Part shown: piece by piece, positions 24,934 to 36,288 of the stretch
Position numbering within the stretch: position 1 is the first letter of the stretch
How the letters are laid out: each line of letters begins with the position of its first letter
Origin: Planoprotostelium fungivorum
Lineage: Eukaryota > Evosea > Variosea > Cavosteliida > Cavosteliaceae
Direction: 5' to 3'
Assembly: GCA_003024175.1 (NCBI GenBank)
Contig: MDYQ01000037.1
Location: forward strand, 62,001-126,000
DNA: 64,000 nt
Notes under the pieces: model-generated
Told to the model about the DNA's origin: nothing
What the model saw: the letters and a program-made list of their open reading frames with translations, nothing else
Database searches by the model: none
Program-made: the position numbers and the translations under genes

Positions 24934-27900
24934 ATGAGGCAACTCACCCTCTTGAGTCTCTTCAGTCTTTGTCTTCTTATCGTAGGGGCGAAGCCATCGT
25001 CGCACGGTAATCATGCCAAGAGAGCCGATTCACCTGTCGATTGGAGAGACCGCAAAGTCTTAGGACAAGTGGGAGTTCAAGGACAATGCAATTCGGATTG
25101 GGCCTTCGCTATCTCCTCTGCAATGTCTTCGTGTATAGCCATTACAATCTCGATAGACCCCATCGAGCTCTCGAAGCAACAACTCCAAGATTGTACGGCC
25201 AGCCGAAAGTGTCTGAGCTCAAATGCCAGCGTGTCGGATGCATTGGAGTGGATCAGAACATCTGGATTATCTGTGGACCCAGACTACCCATACACTCAAT
25301 CCGATGGACAATGTCACAATACGGCTTATCGCTGGTCGTTCACGACGGCTTCCACTGGATCCTCTGAAGAAGATATGTCCACCATGCTGGCAGCTGGACC
25401 GGTTATCGTGACCTACAATGGCGATGCATTGAAGGTGACATTCAAGTGTGAAAGACCTCCCGCTGATCAGATGTAGTCGTACACGGGTGGCGTGTTAAGT
25501 AACATCACCAACTCCTCTTCTGCCGTAGACTCTGTCGGTCTCTTGGTGGGCTGGTCGTCTGACTGTGCATCGAATGTCACCCAATGTTGGATCATTCGAA
25601 CCTCTAAAGGCTCCACTTGGGGGGAATCTGGACACTTTCGAGTAGAGAAGGGAAAGGGCCTCATGTCTTTGGGTGCATCAAGCCAACTCCAAAAGTGTTA
25701 CATCATGAGTCTTCCAGGATCTTACGGCTATCTGGAAGCCGTCGACAGGTGATGATTGAGACTCTTCTCATCATCAAAACGATCGAGAGACATGGGATCT
25801 GATGTGATTTAATGATGACATGACAATGCAGGATCGGAGGGGAGATGAACAAGGACATCTTCTATCCCGCTTTGAATGGTCCAGAGTGCCAGAAGCTCTG
25901 CTTTAGAGCCTTCGATTGCAACGCCTGGGCTTTCGACACCTGCAACAACAAGTGATCCTCTTCCACGTCCCAAATCGATCTCCCGCCAAATCTGACCCAC
26001 CCAGGTGCTATCTCAAATCTCAAGTTCCCGCCACAACCACCGTCGCCAGCTGCAGGATGAGTGGTGTCATCACATCACCTCGCGTCACTTCATACGATGG
26101 TGCTTACGGTTTGATCGAGAGAGGGGACAGGTAAGAAATGTCGACCATAGATTGTCGACCGTAGATGTCGACGGAGCTGAAGGGAACAGGCCTGGAGCGG
26201 ATTTGGGCGATGCAATCGTGGCGTTGTCTGCGGACGATTGTCAGGGTAGATGTTTCGGATCACCTCAGTGTAATGCATGGTGAGATCATCACCATCACGA
26301 TCATCATCGGATCGATACTCGATCATCTCATCCATCATCATCCACTTCATGATCGTCATCCACATCGTGATCGTCATCACGTTGATCGTCATCCACATGA
26401 CGTTCACCTTCTCGTCCATTCACCTCCAACAGGGCCTTCGATACCTGCGGCAACCGCTGCTGGCTGAAAGGTTCTTCCGGTAATCTAGACACTTCCATCA
26501 CCTGCCGCGCCAGCGGAGTCATCACGGCCAAGCGTAATAACCGTAACGGCCCGTACGGCCCAATGGAATACACGGACCGTGTGGGAATTGATCTGTTGCA
26601 GTCGAATGCAACCTCCGCGGAGGACTGTCAATTGCAGTGCTTCAAGCACCCCCAGTGCCTCGTCTGGTCGTTCGAGACTTGTGGGAAACGGTAACGGATT
26701 TGGGATGGCGGGATATTGATTTGGGACCAGGTGCTGGTTGAAGCAGAAGTCGAGTGGAACAGAGGTGGGTGATGATGATGTGCGGGACGATGATGATGAT
26801 GATGATCAGGCGAACAATTGTAGAGTCAGTGGACCCATCACTTCGAAGAAGGGAGACAGGAACACGAATTTGGGACCTATCGAATGGATGGACAGGTGGG
26901 ATACGTATTACGTACGTAACAATGACGTCATCGATAGGCCCGGGGGAGATCTCGGTGGTGCTTGGACTGCTAATTCAGCGGACGATTGTCAGAATCAATG
27001 CAACAACCACCCTCAATGCACGGTGGTGAGCATCCACTTTAAAATGATTTTCGAACCACTTTATTCTCTCGATTTGGGACTGACTCGTTGTAGTGGGCAT
27101 ACGATGCCTGCGGTAATCAGTGCTGGCTGAAACAATCGACGACCGGTCCAGAGAGTCGCGATTGTAGACAGAGCGGAACCATTCCGGGAAAAAGAGGCGG
27201 GAGAAACACGAATTTGGGACCCATCGAGTACGTCGACCGAGTGGGTGCGGACATTGGAGACAGCAGGCGGGCGAATTCACCAGAAGACTGTCAGAGTCAA
27301 TGTCAAAACACTGGGCCTTGTGTGGCTTGGGCGTTCGACACCTGCGGCAACAGGTTTTATTTTCTTTTATTCCTCTCGTCCCAATCCATCCGATTTAATC
27401 GTCCGAAAATCATTTTAATCTCGACAGATGCTGGCTCAAATCTTCCACCTCCGGTACGGTTGCGGCGAGTTGTAGAGCGAGTGGTACCGTCAACAAACAA
27501 GTCAATTATCCGAGAGGGCTCACACTGGTCAATAACTGTGACCACAGCATCCGAATGTGTGGAGACTACGCCGCTTACGTCTTCGATATGCCCGCCAGAA
27601 GCAGCCGATGTGAGATATAGAGGGCCCTAGGGAAACTGAATCTTCGCAGTTATGACCAACACCGGTAATCCGGCGTACAATCAGTGCAACAGTGTCCAAG
27701 TAGAAGGTGCGTTTCCGTTCATCGCGTCTCAGCTACACGTCATCATCACCTCTTGGCATCGTCCTCTTTCATCTCCCCCTCTTACAATCCACTTCACCTC
27801 TTCTATCTACTCCCTTTCTCATCTTCTCAACTCATCCTGTTCTGAAACATTCCTCAGTCAAATTCAACCAGTGGAACAACCTCGACTGGTACGATTTCTC

Positions 27901-28072
27901 TGAAGTCGCCATCAAGTGGTCCGGCGATCCAGTCAAGTTGATCCCACCCCGAGGCCTCCCTGTCCTCTATTGCACACATCGTGATTGTCCGGACGCCTAC
28001 CAGTGGGATCACGATGACCTGAAGACTCACTCGGTACCCACTGGAGGTGCATTCGTCGCTCAATGGTGTTAA
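24934..28072 (+). CDS. Secreted pseudo-papain, five PAN-like domains and a thaumatin-like domain
   Basis: About 14 exons encode roughly 640 residues. A signal peptide (MRQLTLLSLFSLCLLIVG) is followed directly by a C1A papain-fold domain without an I29 propeptide: VDWRDRKVLGQVGVQGQ, SKQQLQDC, WIIRTSKGSTWGESGHF. All three catalytic residues are replaced: the Cys position reads CNSDWAF (Cys to Asp), the His position reads AVDSVG (His to Ser), and the Asn position reads IIRTS (Asn to Thr). Five Cys-rich PAN/apple-like domains follow, each with a WAFDTCGNRCWLK-like core. The end is a thaumatin-like segment (LVNNCDHSI, FNQWNNLDWYDFSEV, CTHRDCPDAYQWDHDD). The protein is probably extracellular and binds rather than cleaves. 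Confidence 0.85.
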
Positions 28073-28353
28073 TAAAGGCATACCCCCACAGCTCAAAATG
28101 ATCCACAATAAACTCCGTAGAGGACAGCGTCTATTTCGTTGTTTTCTCGAATTACGTGAGATCGCATGGATCTCGATGGTGCCAGTATGGGTGTCAGTAT
28201 AGGGTTACCATGCCGATCGCGCTGTCACGACATGACGATTTCGTCACTTCATCTCACGATGCAGGAGTAAAAAGACAAACAACTTGACGTTGAGGTGTCC
28301 TTTCGAGCCAGAAAAGCCAATTCGTCAGGCCTGCATTCCTCAACGACCGACAC

Positions 28354-30450
28354 ATGCTCAGACACGCGCTCCTCTTTGGAGCTCTGTTCGTATGTCTGTG
28401 CAGAGGATACCTGTTCAACATCAGCGGCGCTGCTGATGACGACCTCAGAAACAACTTTTTCATCCATCCGACGGCTGAATACTCCTGGGTGGGAGGTGAT
28501 GGAACATTCAGTGTCGATCTTGGATTTGGAAGAACATTCTTTATGTGGCAGGACAGTTGGCGTGAGTTTTGTCGCTATTTTCTTTCGATGTTGCATTTTC
28601 GAGATCTGATCTCTTCTACAGTCGGCCGAGCTCCTTATCCTAACGGCTGGAGGGCTCTAGAAGGATTCACTCGCAATACAGTGGGAACGGTAGTGTTGAC
28701 TGTCACCGTTCGAACGGACGTTTACACCCGCAGGTCAACATCCAAAATGGTGTTCCTCAGAGTCGCATGAGCTACCACTGGAACCCCAGCTCCGGTCAGA
28801 ACACAGGAATAGTGAATGCCATGGATTCCGATCACTGGTGAGACACCGTTTGGTATGACCCCTCCTCCATTCTGATCTCAATTGTAGGGAGTGGGTCGCC
28901 GGAGGTGATACAGAGACAACATCATGATCTCACCTTCTAAATGCATGCAGGTATAATGTCTGCGGAAAATAAACTCCACTTGTTGACCACCACCGTGCAA
29001 GGAAAAGACATACCAAGCATCGTCCAGACTCATGACACCTTCCACTGCATCATCAACCCGTGGGACAGCCCGAACGTGATCACCATCATCATTCCACCAT
29101 CACTGACACCCTACAGGATTGGAAATCGTGGCGTGTGGATTTCCCAGTCGTCGACAAAGTTTCGTGGAACACAGCCATCAGCTCTCCCAAAGATGGCTGG
29201 GTTTACATACTTGGTACAAAGAGAGACTACAACTCACAGTGGGGAGACAAGGCGATCATGAGCCGCATGAAGGTGAAAGAGATCTCGTCTACAACATTGT
29301 AGATTGACGTCCCTACAGGAGTCAGACATGAGTGGCTGCAATTACAACAATCGTCAGTGCTGGGGATACGCTTATGGTATCCCTGCTTGGACTTCTGATT
29401 GCTCGAGGAACAATCTGATCATCCTGTACGACACTCCCAGCGAGACGACCATGAACTACAACGATGACCTTCAGAAGTGGGTCTCTTGGCAGAGTGAGTG
29501 TTCATGATCTTCATGCCGATCATCGGCTCCGTCCATGATGACGATGACGATGACGTCCATCTTGTGACTAGATGTTGAATGTCTGCACAGTCCCTCTTGT
29601 ATCGAGAGAAGTGTGGATCTACACTGCCGATGCGCCTCAGGGTCCGTGGAAGGGAATGAAGGTGTACGACATGCCTCAGTACGTCAAGGATGCTCCCCTT
29701 GCCTTCGCTTACCATCCTAAGCTCCATCCCATGCTATCCAGATGTGAACTTCTCTTGCATCACATCCACCCACGACGCATCCATCGACATATTCGGCCCA
29801 TTCCATCAATTCTACATCTTAACTCTGTCACAGCCACCAACGAGCTCCTCATCACCTTCTCTACCAACGCGGAGGAGCAGCCCCTTCAGAACACACCTTG
29901 GATCTATGTACCTTTTCCCGTTCGTTTCAACTACAAGAAGATCGAGAGTGGACAGAACATCGTGCAAGCAGGCTCGTACACGTTCAGAATGAAGACGAAC
30001 GGCTACGTGTTGAACGCAAACGAGGACGGCACGGCTACGAGCTGGTACTACTTCAACCAAGTGTGGAACGTTACTATCTCCAATGGAAGGTGAGATGGAG
30101 CATCTTTCGCAGTCATGATGAAGAGATCACACGATTTCACATTGCATCAACATCTCACCATCACATTGCGTTGACACTTGCATAGATATAACATTCAATC
30201 GAAGAACACAAACAAGTGCCTCACTACTCGTTCTCTCAACCAGCTCAGCCTCGAGAACTGCGACGGCTCTAGCTCTCAGAGATGGCTGCTGCTCGGCAGC
30301 AAAGACGAAAACTTCTACTACATCGTGAACGATTTAGGAAACCAAGCAGTGGACTTTGCGTGCAAGCCTGATGCGGGAAGCAAAGTAGCCACAAACGTCT
30401 TCTTTAACATCGGCTATCCTTGTCAGAAGTTCACAATCGAGAGGGTCTGA
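28354..30450 (+). CDS. Secreted beta-propeller (DUF5005/DUF4185-like) protein with ricin-type lectin end, copy 1
   Basis: About ten exons encode roughly 500 residues. A signal peptide (MLRHALLFGALFVCLCRG) leads into a five-bladed propeller-like region: FIHPTAEYSWVGGDGTFSV, FGRTFFMWQDSW, YHWNPSSGQNTG, INPWDSPN, PKDGWVYILGTKRDY, EVWIYTADAPQGPWKGM and YHPKLHPML, near NELLITFSTN. The C-terminal 130 residues form a ricin-type beta-trefoil (GYVLNANEDGTATSW, NKCLTTRSLNQLSLENCDG, SSSQRW). It is probably an extracellular sugar-binding protein, and whether the propeller has enzyme activity is open. A near-copy follows at 30788. Confidence 0.8.
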
Positions 30451-30787
30451 TGGAATAGATGACTTGTCTGTCTGTGACCTCGAACTCATTTGAAAGTCAT
30501 ACACGGATGACAGGTTGGATGTGACGGTGAACGTGACTTGATTTATCTGATATATATGACACAGTGGAGCACACTGACTACATGATGCATCCACAATGAC
30601 CTGAAGGCATATTCGGTACCCAATGGTGTAAACGTGAAGCGACAACACATCATCACGTGATGACCTATCTGTCGTCTACCGTCTTCGTGTCTAGAAACTT
30701 CATCTCACGGTTCGCGATGTAAAAAGAAAACAACTTGACGTTGAGGTGTCCTTTCGAGTCAACAGAAGATTCTTCAACGACCGACAC
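30451..30787. other. Intercopy spacer with duplicated 5' leader
   Basis: About 340 bases between the two lectin genes. Its last 75 bases (from CAACTTGACGTTGAGGTGTC, 30731-30750, to the ATG) repeat the leader of copy 1 (from 28281), so the duplication includes at least part of the 5' UTR. A fragment near 30570-30625 resembles the 3' end of the preceding thaumatin gene (CTGAAG-ATTCGGTACCC), hinting at an older duplicated flank. Confidence 0.5.
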
Positions 30788-32960
30788 ATGCTCAGACACG
30801 CGCTCCTCTTTGGAGCTCTGTTCGTGTCCCTGTGCAGGGGATACTTGTTCAATATCAGCGGTCGTGCTGACGACGACCTCTTGAACAACTTTTTCATCCA
30901 TCCTACGACCGAATACTCCTGGGTGGGAGCTGATGGAACATTCAGTGTCGATCTTGGATTTGGAAGGACGTTCTTTATGTGGCAGGATACTTGGCGTGAG
31001 TTGTCGATGCCATCCTTTCGATGTTGCATTTTCGAGATCTGATCTCTTCTACAGTCGGCCGATCTCCTTATCCTAACGGCTGGAGGGCTCTAGAAGGATT
31101 CACTCGCAATACAGTGGGAACGGTAGTGTTGACTGTCACCGTTCGAACGGACGTTTACACCCGCAGGTCAACATCCAAAATGGTGTTCCTCAGAGTCGCA
31201 TGAGCTACCACTGGAACCCCAGCTCCGGTCAGAACACAGGAATAGTGAATGCCATGGATTCCGATCACTGGTGAGACACCGTTTGGTATGACCCCTCCTC
31301 CATTCTGATCTCAATTGTAGGGAGTGGGTCGCCGGAGGTGATACAGAGACCGTGTCATTCCTCATCTTCTAAATGCACGTAGGTATACTGTCTGCGGGCA
31401 GCAAACTCCACTTGTTGGCTTCCACTGTGAAAGGAAAAGACGTAGCGAGCATCGTTCAGACCCATTACACCTTCCACTGCATCAGTAATCCATGGGATAG
31501 TCCGAACGTGATCACCATCATCGTTTCACCATCATCGTCAATCATCATCATCATCATCTGACACCCTACAGGATTGGAAATATTCTCGTGCCGACTTCCC
31601 CCTCGTCGACAACATCGCGTGGAACGATGCCATCAGCTCTCCCAAAGACGGCTGGGTTTACATACTTGGTACAAAGAGAGACTACAACTCACAGTGGAAC
31701 GACAAGGCAGTCATGAGCCGCATGAAGGTGAAAGAAATCTCGTCTACAACATTGTAGATTGACGTCCCTACAGGAGTCAGACATGAGTGGCTGCAATTAC
31801 AACAATCGTCAGTGCTGGGGATACGCTTATGGTATCCCTGCTTGGACTTCTGATTGCTCGAGGAACAATCTGATCATCCTGTACGACACTCCCAGCGAGA
31901 CGACCATGAACTACAACGATGACCTTCAGAAGTGGGTCTCTTGGCAGAGTGAGTGTTCACGATCATCTTCATCGTGATCCATCATCCATCATCTCTCCAT
32001 GGTGACGATGATGATGATGATGTCTTCGTTACGATCTGATGTTGAATGTCTGAACAGTCCCTCTCGTGTCGAGAGAGATCTGGATCTACACTGCGGATGC
32101 TCCGCAGGGCCCATGGAAGGGAATGAAAGTGTACGACATGCCTCAGTATGTCAAGGATGCTCCCCTCTACTTCGCTTACCACCCTAAACTCCATCCCATG
32201 CTATCCAAATGTGAGTCTCTCATCATCCATCATCACATCCATCAACATCCACCATGATGATGACGTATCGGTCAACCTCTTCAGTCCCCACACTCCACTT
32301 CTATATCTCACCTCTCACGATTCTACATCTTAACTCTGTCACAGCCACCAACGAGCTCCTCATCACCTTTGCCACCAACTCAGATGAGAAACCCCTTCAG
32401 AACACACCTTGGATCTATGTACCTTTTCCCGTTCGTTTCAACTACAAGAAGATCGAGAGTGGACAGAACATCGTGCAAGCAGGCTCGTACACGTTCAGAA
32501 TGAAGACGAACGGCTACGTGTTGAACGCAAATGCGGACGGCACGGCTACGAGCTGGTACTACTACAACCAAGTGTGGAACGTTACCATCTCCAATGGAAG
32601 GTGCTGCACGACATCCATCATCACGATGATCAGATCACATGATTTCGCATTGCATCATCACCACCCACCATCACATCGCGTTGAAACTTGAACAGATACA
32701 TCATCCAATCGAAGAACACAAACAAGTGCCTCACTACTCGTTCTCTCAACCAGCTCAGCCTCGACAACTGCGACGGCTCTAGCTCTCAGAGGTGGCAGCT
32801 GCTGGGCACCAAAGACGAAAACTTTTACTACATCGTGAACGACTTAGGAAACCAAGCCGTGGACTTTGCGTGCAAGCCTGATGCGGGAAGCAAAGTAGCC
32901 ACAAACGTCTTCTTTAACATCGGCTATCCTTGTCAGAAGTTCACAATCGAGAGGGTCTGA
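30788..32960 (+). CDS. Secreted beta-propeller protein with ricin-type lectin end, copy 2
   Basis: Same exon layout, size and domains as copy 1: signal peptide, propeller motifs (FIHPTTEYSWVGADGTFSV, PKDGWVYILGTKRDY, EIWIYTADAPQGPWKGM) and a C-terminal ricin-type trefoil ending in CQKFTIERV. All introns sit at identical places. Some blocks, introns included, are identical by eye to copy 1, while others differ by about 20 percent, mainly in the exon at 31383-31508. The frame is open throughout, so both copies look functional. It is tandem and in the same direction as copy 1. Confidence 0.8.
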
Positions 32961-33137
32961 TGGAATAGATGATCTGTGACCTCGAACTCATTTGAAGGTC
33001 ATACACGGATGACACGTTGGATGTGATGGACAGGACATGATGTACGTGATAGACAAACAACACGTTGAATGTGATGATAGACAGACGACATGGTGAACGT
33101 GACTTGGTTTATTTTATATAACATGGTGGGACACTGA

Positions 33138-33957
33138 TTACATATCATGATGGTGCATCATGTAGTATCCTTCGGCCAACAAGACCATGCCCTCATCGTT
33201 CAGAGGCGTGGCGTTGGAAGATGAACATTCAGAAGGCAGCTCAAAAGTGAAGGGGTTGAATCCATAGTGGGGGCTGAGGTAGTCTACAGAGTATAACAAG
33301 CTGTTGGCCTTGGTTCCGATGGCTCTGACGGGCAGCTGTTCAGGATTAGAATGGTGACGATGGATGATTTCGAATCTCACTCTTCCTTGAGCGGTGATGG
33401 AGAGCATGGCGCGATAATTTCCAGACTTGAAGCTGTAAAAGTCGACCATCTGAGATCCAATGCTGTATCTATCTGTAAATGGTGTGTGAGTCGAATGCAT
33501 CTGATACTGTCGAGAGCCCACCCTTGTAAGAGAGCTCGACCTTGTGGTCCTTCATCTTGTTGTCGGTGACGGTCTTGTTGTGGGTCTTGCACTCTCCACC
33601 CTCTCTGTCGAAGTAGTAGAAGTTGATGGTCTTTTCGTTCTTGAAGATCCAAATGGTGTGAGCCTTGGCACCCTGTCGTTCTGTGAGTCACTCGTACGGA
33701 GCTGAGTCCATTACCTTTGTGTTCCATCTGGTATCGAAGCGGGCGGCCTTCGAATCGAGGTCGAGAGCTACTGAACCTCCAAAATGAGAGTCGGCGTAAG
33801 GGCATTCGCCGGCGGCGGGGCCGAGATAGAAGGAAGTCTCAGCTGACCATCTCTTTGGACCTTCATGATCCTTCTTCTTGTGATGATAGCCCATTCCTTC
33901 CACAGCCACGATGGCGGGGATCATAAGGAGAGCGATGAGAATGAATGCCTTCTGCAT
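33138..33957 (-). CDS. Secreted ependymin-related protein
   Basis: Three exons encode about 240 residues. A signal peptide (MQKAFILIALLMIPAIVAVEG) precedes a His/Lys-rich linker. The body shows the ependymin-like order: ALDLDSKAARFDTRWN, IWIFKNEKTINFYYFDREG, GECKTHN, YSIGSQMVDFYSF, then FNPFTFELPSEC near the end, comparable to the QYSIGG and FTPPSTC segments of EPDR1. Ependymin-related proteins are extracellular or lysosomal lipid-binding folds and are known outside animals. Similarity is modest and the cysteine count is lower than in vertebrates, so the assignment is tentative. The C-terminus is His/Met-rich, which might bind metal. Confidence 0.6.
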
Positions 33958-34365
33958 GTTGATCTGAAAGACTCGTCGGTCGTGCGTGCGAGTGGTGTGG
34001 ATCGTATCGGTTTATGGATGTTGGAGTCCGCAGTGTGTGAACACGTGAAAGAATCTCGCATGAAATGTCGCTGCTTTTTGGACATGCTTCGGCTATTGTT
34101 ACAAACGTAAGATCTGGATCTATCGGACTGGAAGACAATTGACGTGAACAGGAGTTGATGCCTTCTATAGCGGTCTCTCTCGATGAGAAAAGGGCTATGA
34201 TGATGAGAGGGGGGAGAATGAGATTCAAATTTGAACCGAGTTGGAGACTCTTATGCCCCGTTATCGAAAATCGAACGAAAACTTGTGGTCACATCATCGC
34301 AAGCTGACGGGTCCTTGATGACGTCGATGATGCAAAGACGTACGTGGACTCTCTTAGACTTTATA
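33958..34365. other. Gap without a gene
   Basis: About 400 bases between the ependymin-like start and the end of the FERM gene, which are both on the minus strand. It should hold the promoter of the former. I see no ORF or repeat worth naming. Confidence 0.4.
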
Positions 34366-35839
34366 TCACGTCTTCATCCTCTGTGATGCCGGTGACGATG
34401 GTGTGCTCGGTGAACTACATTCTGATCCTGAAGTGCTGGCCCTGGGTCCATACAACTCTTGCGTCTGTCCATCACTTCAGTCATCCACCTCCATCATCAT
34501 GCGAACACGATCGTCTTCACCTTTCTGATCTTGATCCACTCTTGAAAGACAAAGATGAGGATGTCGATGTTGGGTGACTTTAGCTTCCACCTCTTCCTGC
34601 GAAGAGCTTGGCTGGCGTTGTTCTTCGTGGGTAGATTGAAGTGGATGTGTAGCTTCTTTCCTTGGATGTGGCAGGCCATGACGCTCGAGAAGGGGATAGA
34701 CAATGTGGCAAGATCGTTCCAGCTAGTGTTCTGAGGATTCTGAATAATGAGTCAGATGTTGATGATGTTGATGATGTTGATGTTGATGATGTTGGTGATG
34801 TTGATGATGTTGATGATGTTGATGATGTTGGTGTTGGTAATGATGGTGATGATGACATCGACGATGATATCTTCACCTCAGAGAGGACCACGTGACCTCT
34901 GATGAATCGAACAAAGTGGATTCCTCTCTCGTTGATCCCCATTGTGATGTCATCATACTTCATGTCTTCATCATCCGATGAGCTGCTGCAGCCACGTCAG
35001 ACTTTGACCCTCTCCAGTCTTTCACCTCAACGTGACTTCAGAGAAGACGGAGCCGTATTGAGGGAAACCCCTCACGTGGTCCAAATAAATACTGATTAAA
35101 TCACTACCGTCGTGGTTTAAAACTATCTAATTTGAGACGTGACCGAACGGATGCGCCGCGTCAAACTACAACGAGCCACACCTTGATTGAAGATGAGGTC
35201 CTCCCATCTAGAGGCGGTGCGCTCCTTCAGCAGGTGCCTTGGGATCAATTTCGCTACCATGTCCGCTCGAGACCTTGAACGTAAGTACGTACGTATTACG
35301 CAAGACTCACTGTCCGATGTCAAACCTCTTCCCTCCACCTTCTCCGCGCAAAATTTGGAGCTGCAGACGAGCCAGCTTGAGAGAATCTTCTTCATCGAAC
35401 ACGTAATGACTGTTCTGTACGTCTCTCGCGGCCTGTTTCAAGAATTTAATCTTCTTCGTCTATTTGATTCTTCTCATTTCTCTCGCTTGCGATGATGGTG
35501 ATCGTCGAATCGATGATGATGTGATTATGGATGAATGTTTTTCTTCTTTTAAAAAGAGATTCACCTCGTGAAATAACATGGGTGCGGCTTGGTGATAAGA
35601 GATGTTACCCATTAACGCTTTGTCCATGGATGATGGTGCCGTTGCAGACCTTCGAAAATATAGACGAAACTCTTTGTGTGAATCGACGACAGGAGAAGCT
35701 TGCGTGTAGGCTTGTGGAAGTTTCTGTAATCGCAGGTGCCACACCTCGATGTTAACATCAGACGGGATGGTGATATGGACATTATCACCTTAACCATGTG
35801 TTCGAGAGATAGTTCGGTGTCAAGAGGGATCTCTGGCAA
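34366..35839 (-). CDS. FERM-domain protein
   Basis: About nine exons encode roughly 310 residues, almost entirely a FERM fold. F1: EFRLYFRRSATAPSSMDKAL. F2: ARDVQNSHYVFDEEDSLKLA, KLIPRHLLKERTASRWEDLI. F3: YLDHVRGFPQYGSVFSEVTL, MGINERGIHFVRF, SWNDLATLSIPFS. The motif LPQYGS-FxxV in F3 is a good family marker. A Ser/Pro-rich tail follows. There is no kinase, PDZ or actin-binding tail, unlike ERM or talin. Such modules link membranes (phosphoinositides, receptor tails) to the cytoskeleton. The exact start (35837-35839) and two short 3' exons are uncertain. One intron carries a long CATCAACATCAT microsatellite. Confidence 0.8.
34751..34870 (-). repeat. (GATGATGTT)n microsatellite in a FERM intron
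   Basis: Imperfect GATGATGTT/GATGTT units on the plus strand, which read CATCAACATCAT on the coding strand of the FERM gene. It lies wholly inside one intron. Confidence 0.85.
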
Positions 35840-35897
35840 GGATTAAAATGAATGATTGGAAGAATGGGACATCACCCATCGGTCCTTTGTGGCCCCA

Positions 35898-35959
35898 AAT
35901 ACTGAAGTATTTGCCCACTGTCTTAAGAGGAAATCCCAGACTGGGATCACTTCAGTATT
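35898..35959. repeat. Nested inverted repeats (potential stem with inner hairpin)
   Basis: AATACTGAAGT (35898-35908) is the exact reverse complement of ACTTCAGTATT (35949-35959). Between them ATCCCAG-A-CTGGGAT (35933-35947) forms a second perfect hairpin. It lies in the divergent gap between the FERM gene and METTL16. Confidence 0.6.
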
Positions 35960-36042
35960 ACCGCCGATTGATAGAGACGTAACGGAAAGAGCATGCGAAT
36001 GTTCCATTACCTCTCACAACACCAGGACCACAGCTCCCCCAA

Positions 36043-36225
36043 TCTGGTCGTCTTAAACGCACTGAGTTCGATGTGTTCCTCCTTCAGCTGATCGAGGAAG
36101 TACACCCGAACGCTAACATCGGGAAAGAGCTGATGAGATCAGCGAAGATGTGTCTCTTCTATTCACTCACCGATTGTGCCATGCTAGCTGATGATTGCTG
36201 TGCTCTGTGTGGCTTCCCCGTAGTA
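36043..36225 (+). pseudogene. H2B-like histone-fold fragment
   Basis: An open stretch reads RLKRTEFDVFLLQLIEEVHP, then NANIGKELM, then about 30 helical residues (LTDCAMLADDCC). Spacing of the VHP, I and M residues follows histone H2B alpha-1/loop-1/alpha-2 (KVLKQVHPDTGISSKAM). There is no ATG directly upstream in frame, and nothing like the H2B C-terminal helix after it, so I treat it as a fragment or as one exon of an unplaced gene. It lies just before METTL16, whose own start is at 36289. The alternative is chance helical similarity. Confidence 0.35.
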
Positions 36226-36288
36226 CAACGGTATTTTTTTTCAACTTGCGTGTTGATCGCCTCATCCCACACAAACCGTCACGCCAAG

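Larger units (their letters stand above)
28281..32960 (+). repeat. Tandem duplication of a lectin gene
   Basis: Units of about 2.1 kb (roughly 28281-30475 and 30731-32985), offset by about 2433-2455 bases. The blocks 28631-28917/31064-31350 and 29282-29504/31737-31959 read identical by eye and cross several introns. The 3' flank after the stop (TGGAATAGATGA and following) is also shared. Confidence 0.85.

Noticed and set aside
26090-26467. Met/Ile/His-rich ORFs on both strands
   Set aside because: They are translations of the CATCATC-rich intron between PAN exons.
34751-34870. Regularly spaced short repeats, considered as a CRISPR-like array
   Set aside because: Units are contiguous without spacers and lie in an intron of a eukaryotic gene, so it is a microsatellite.
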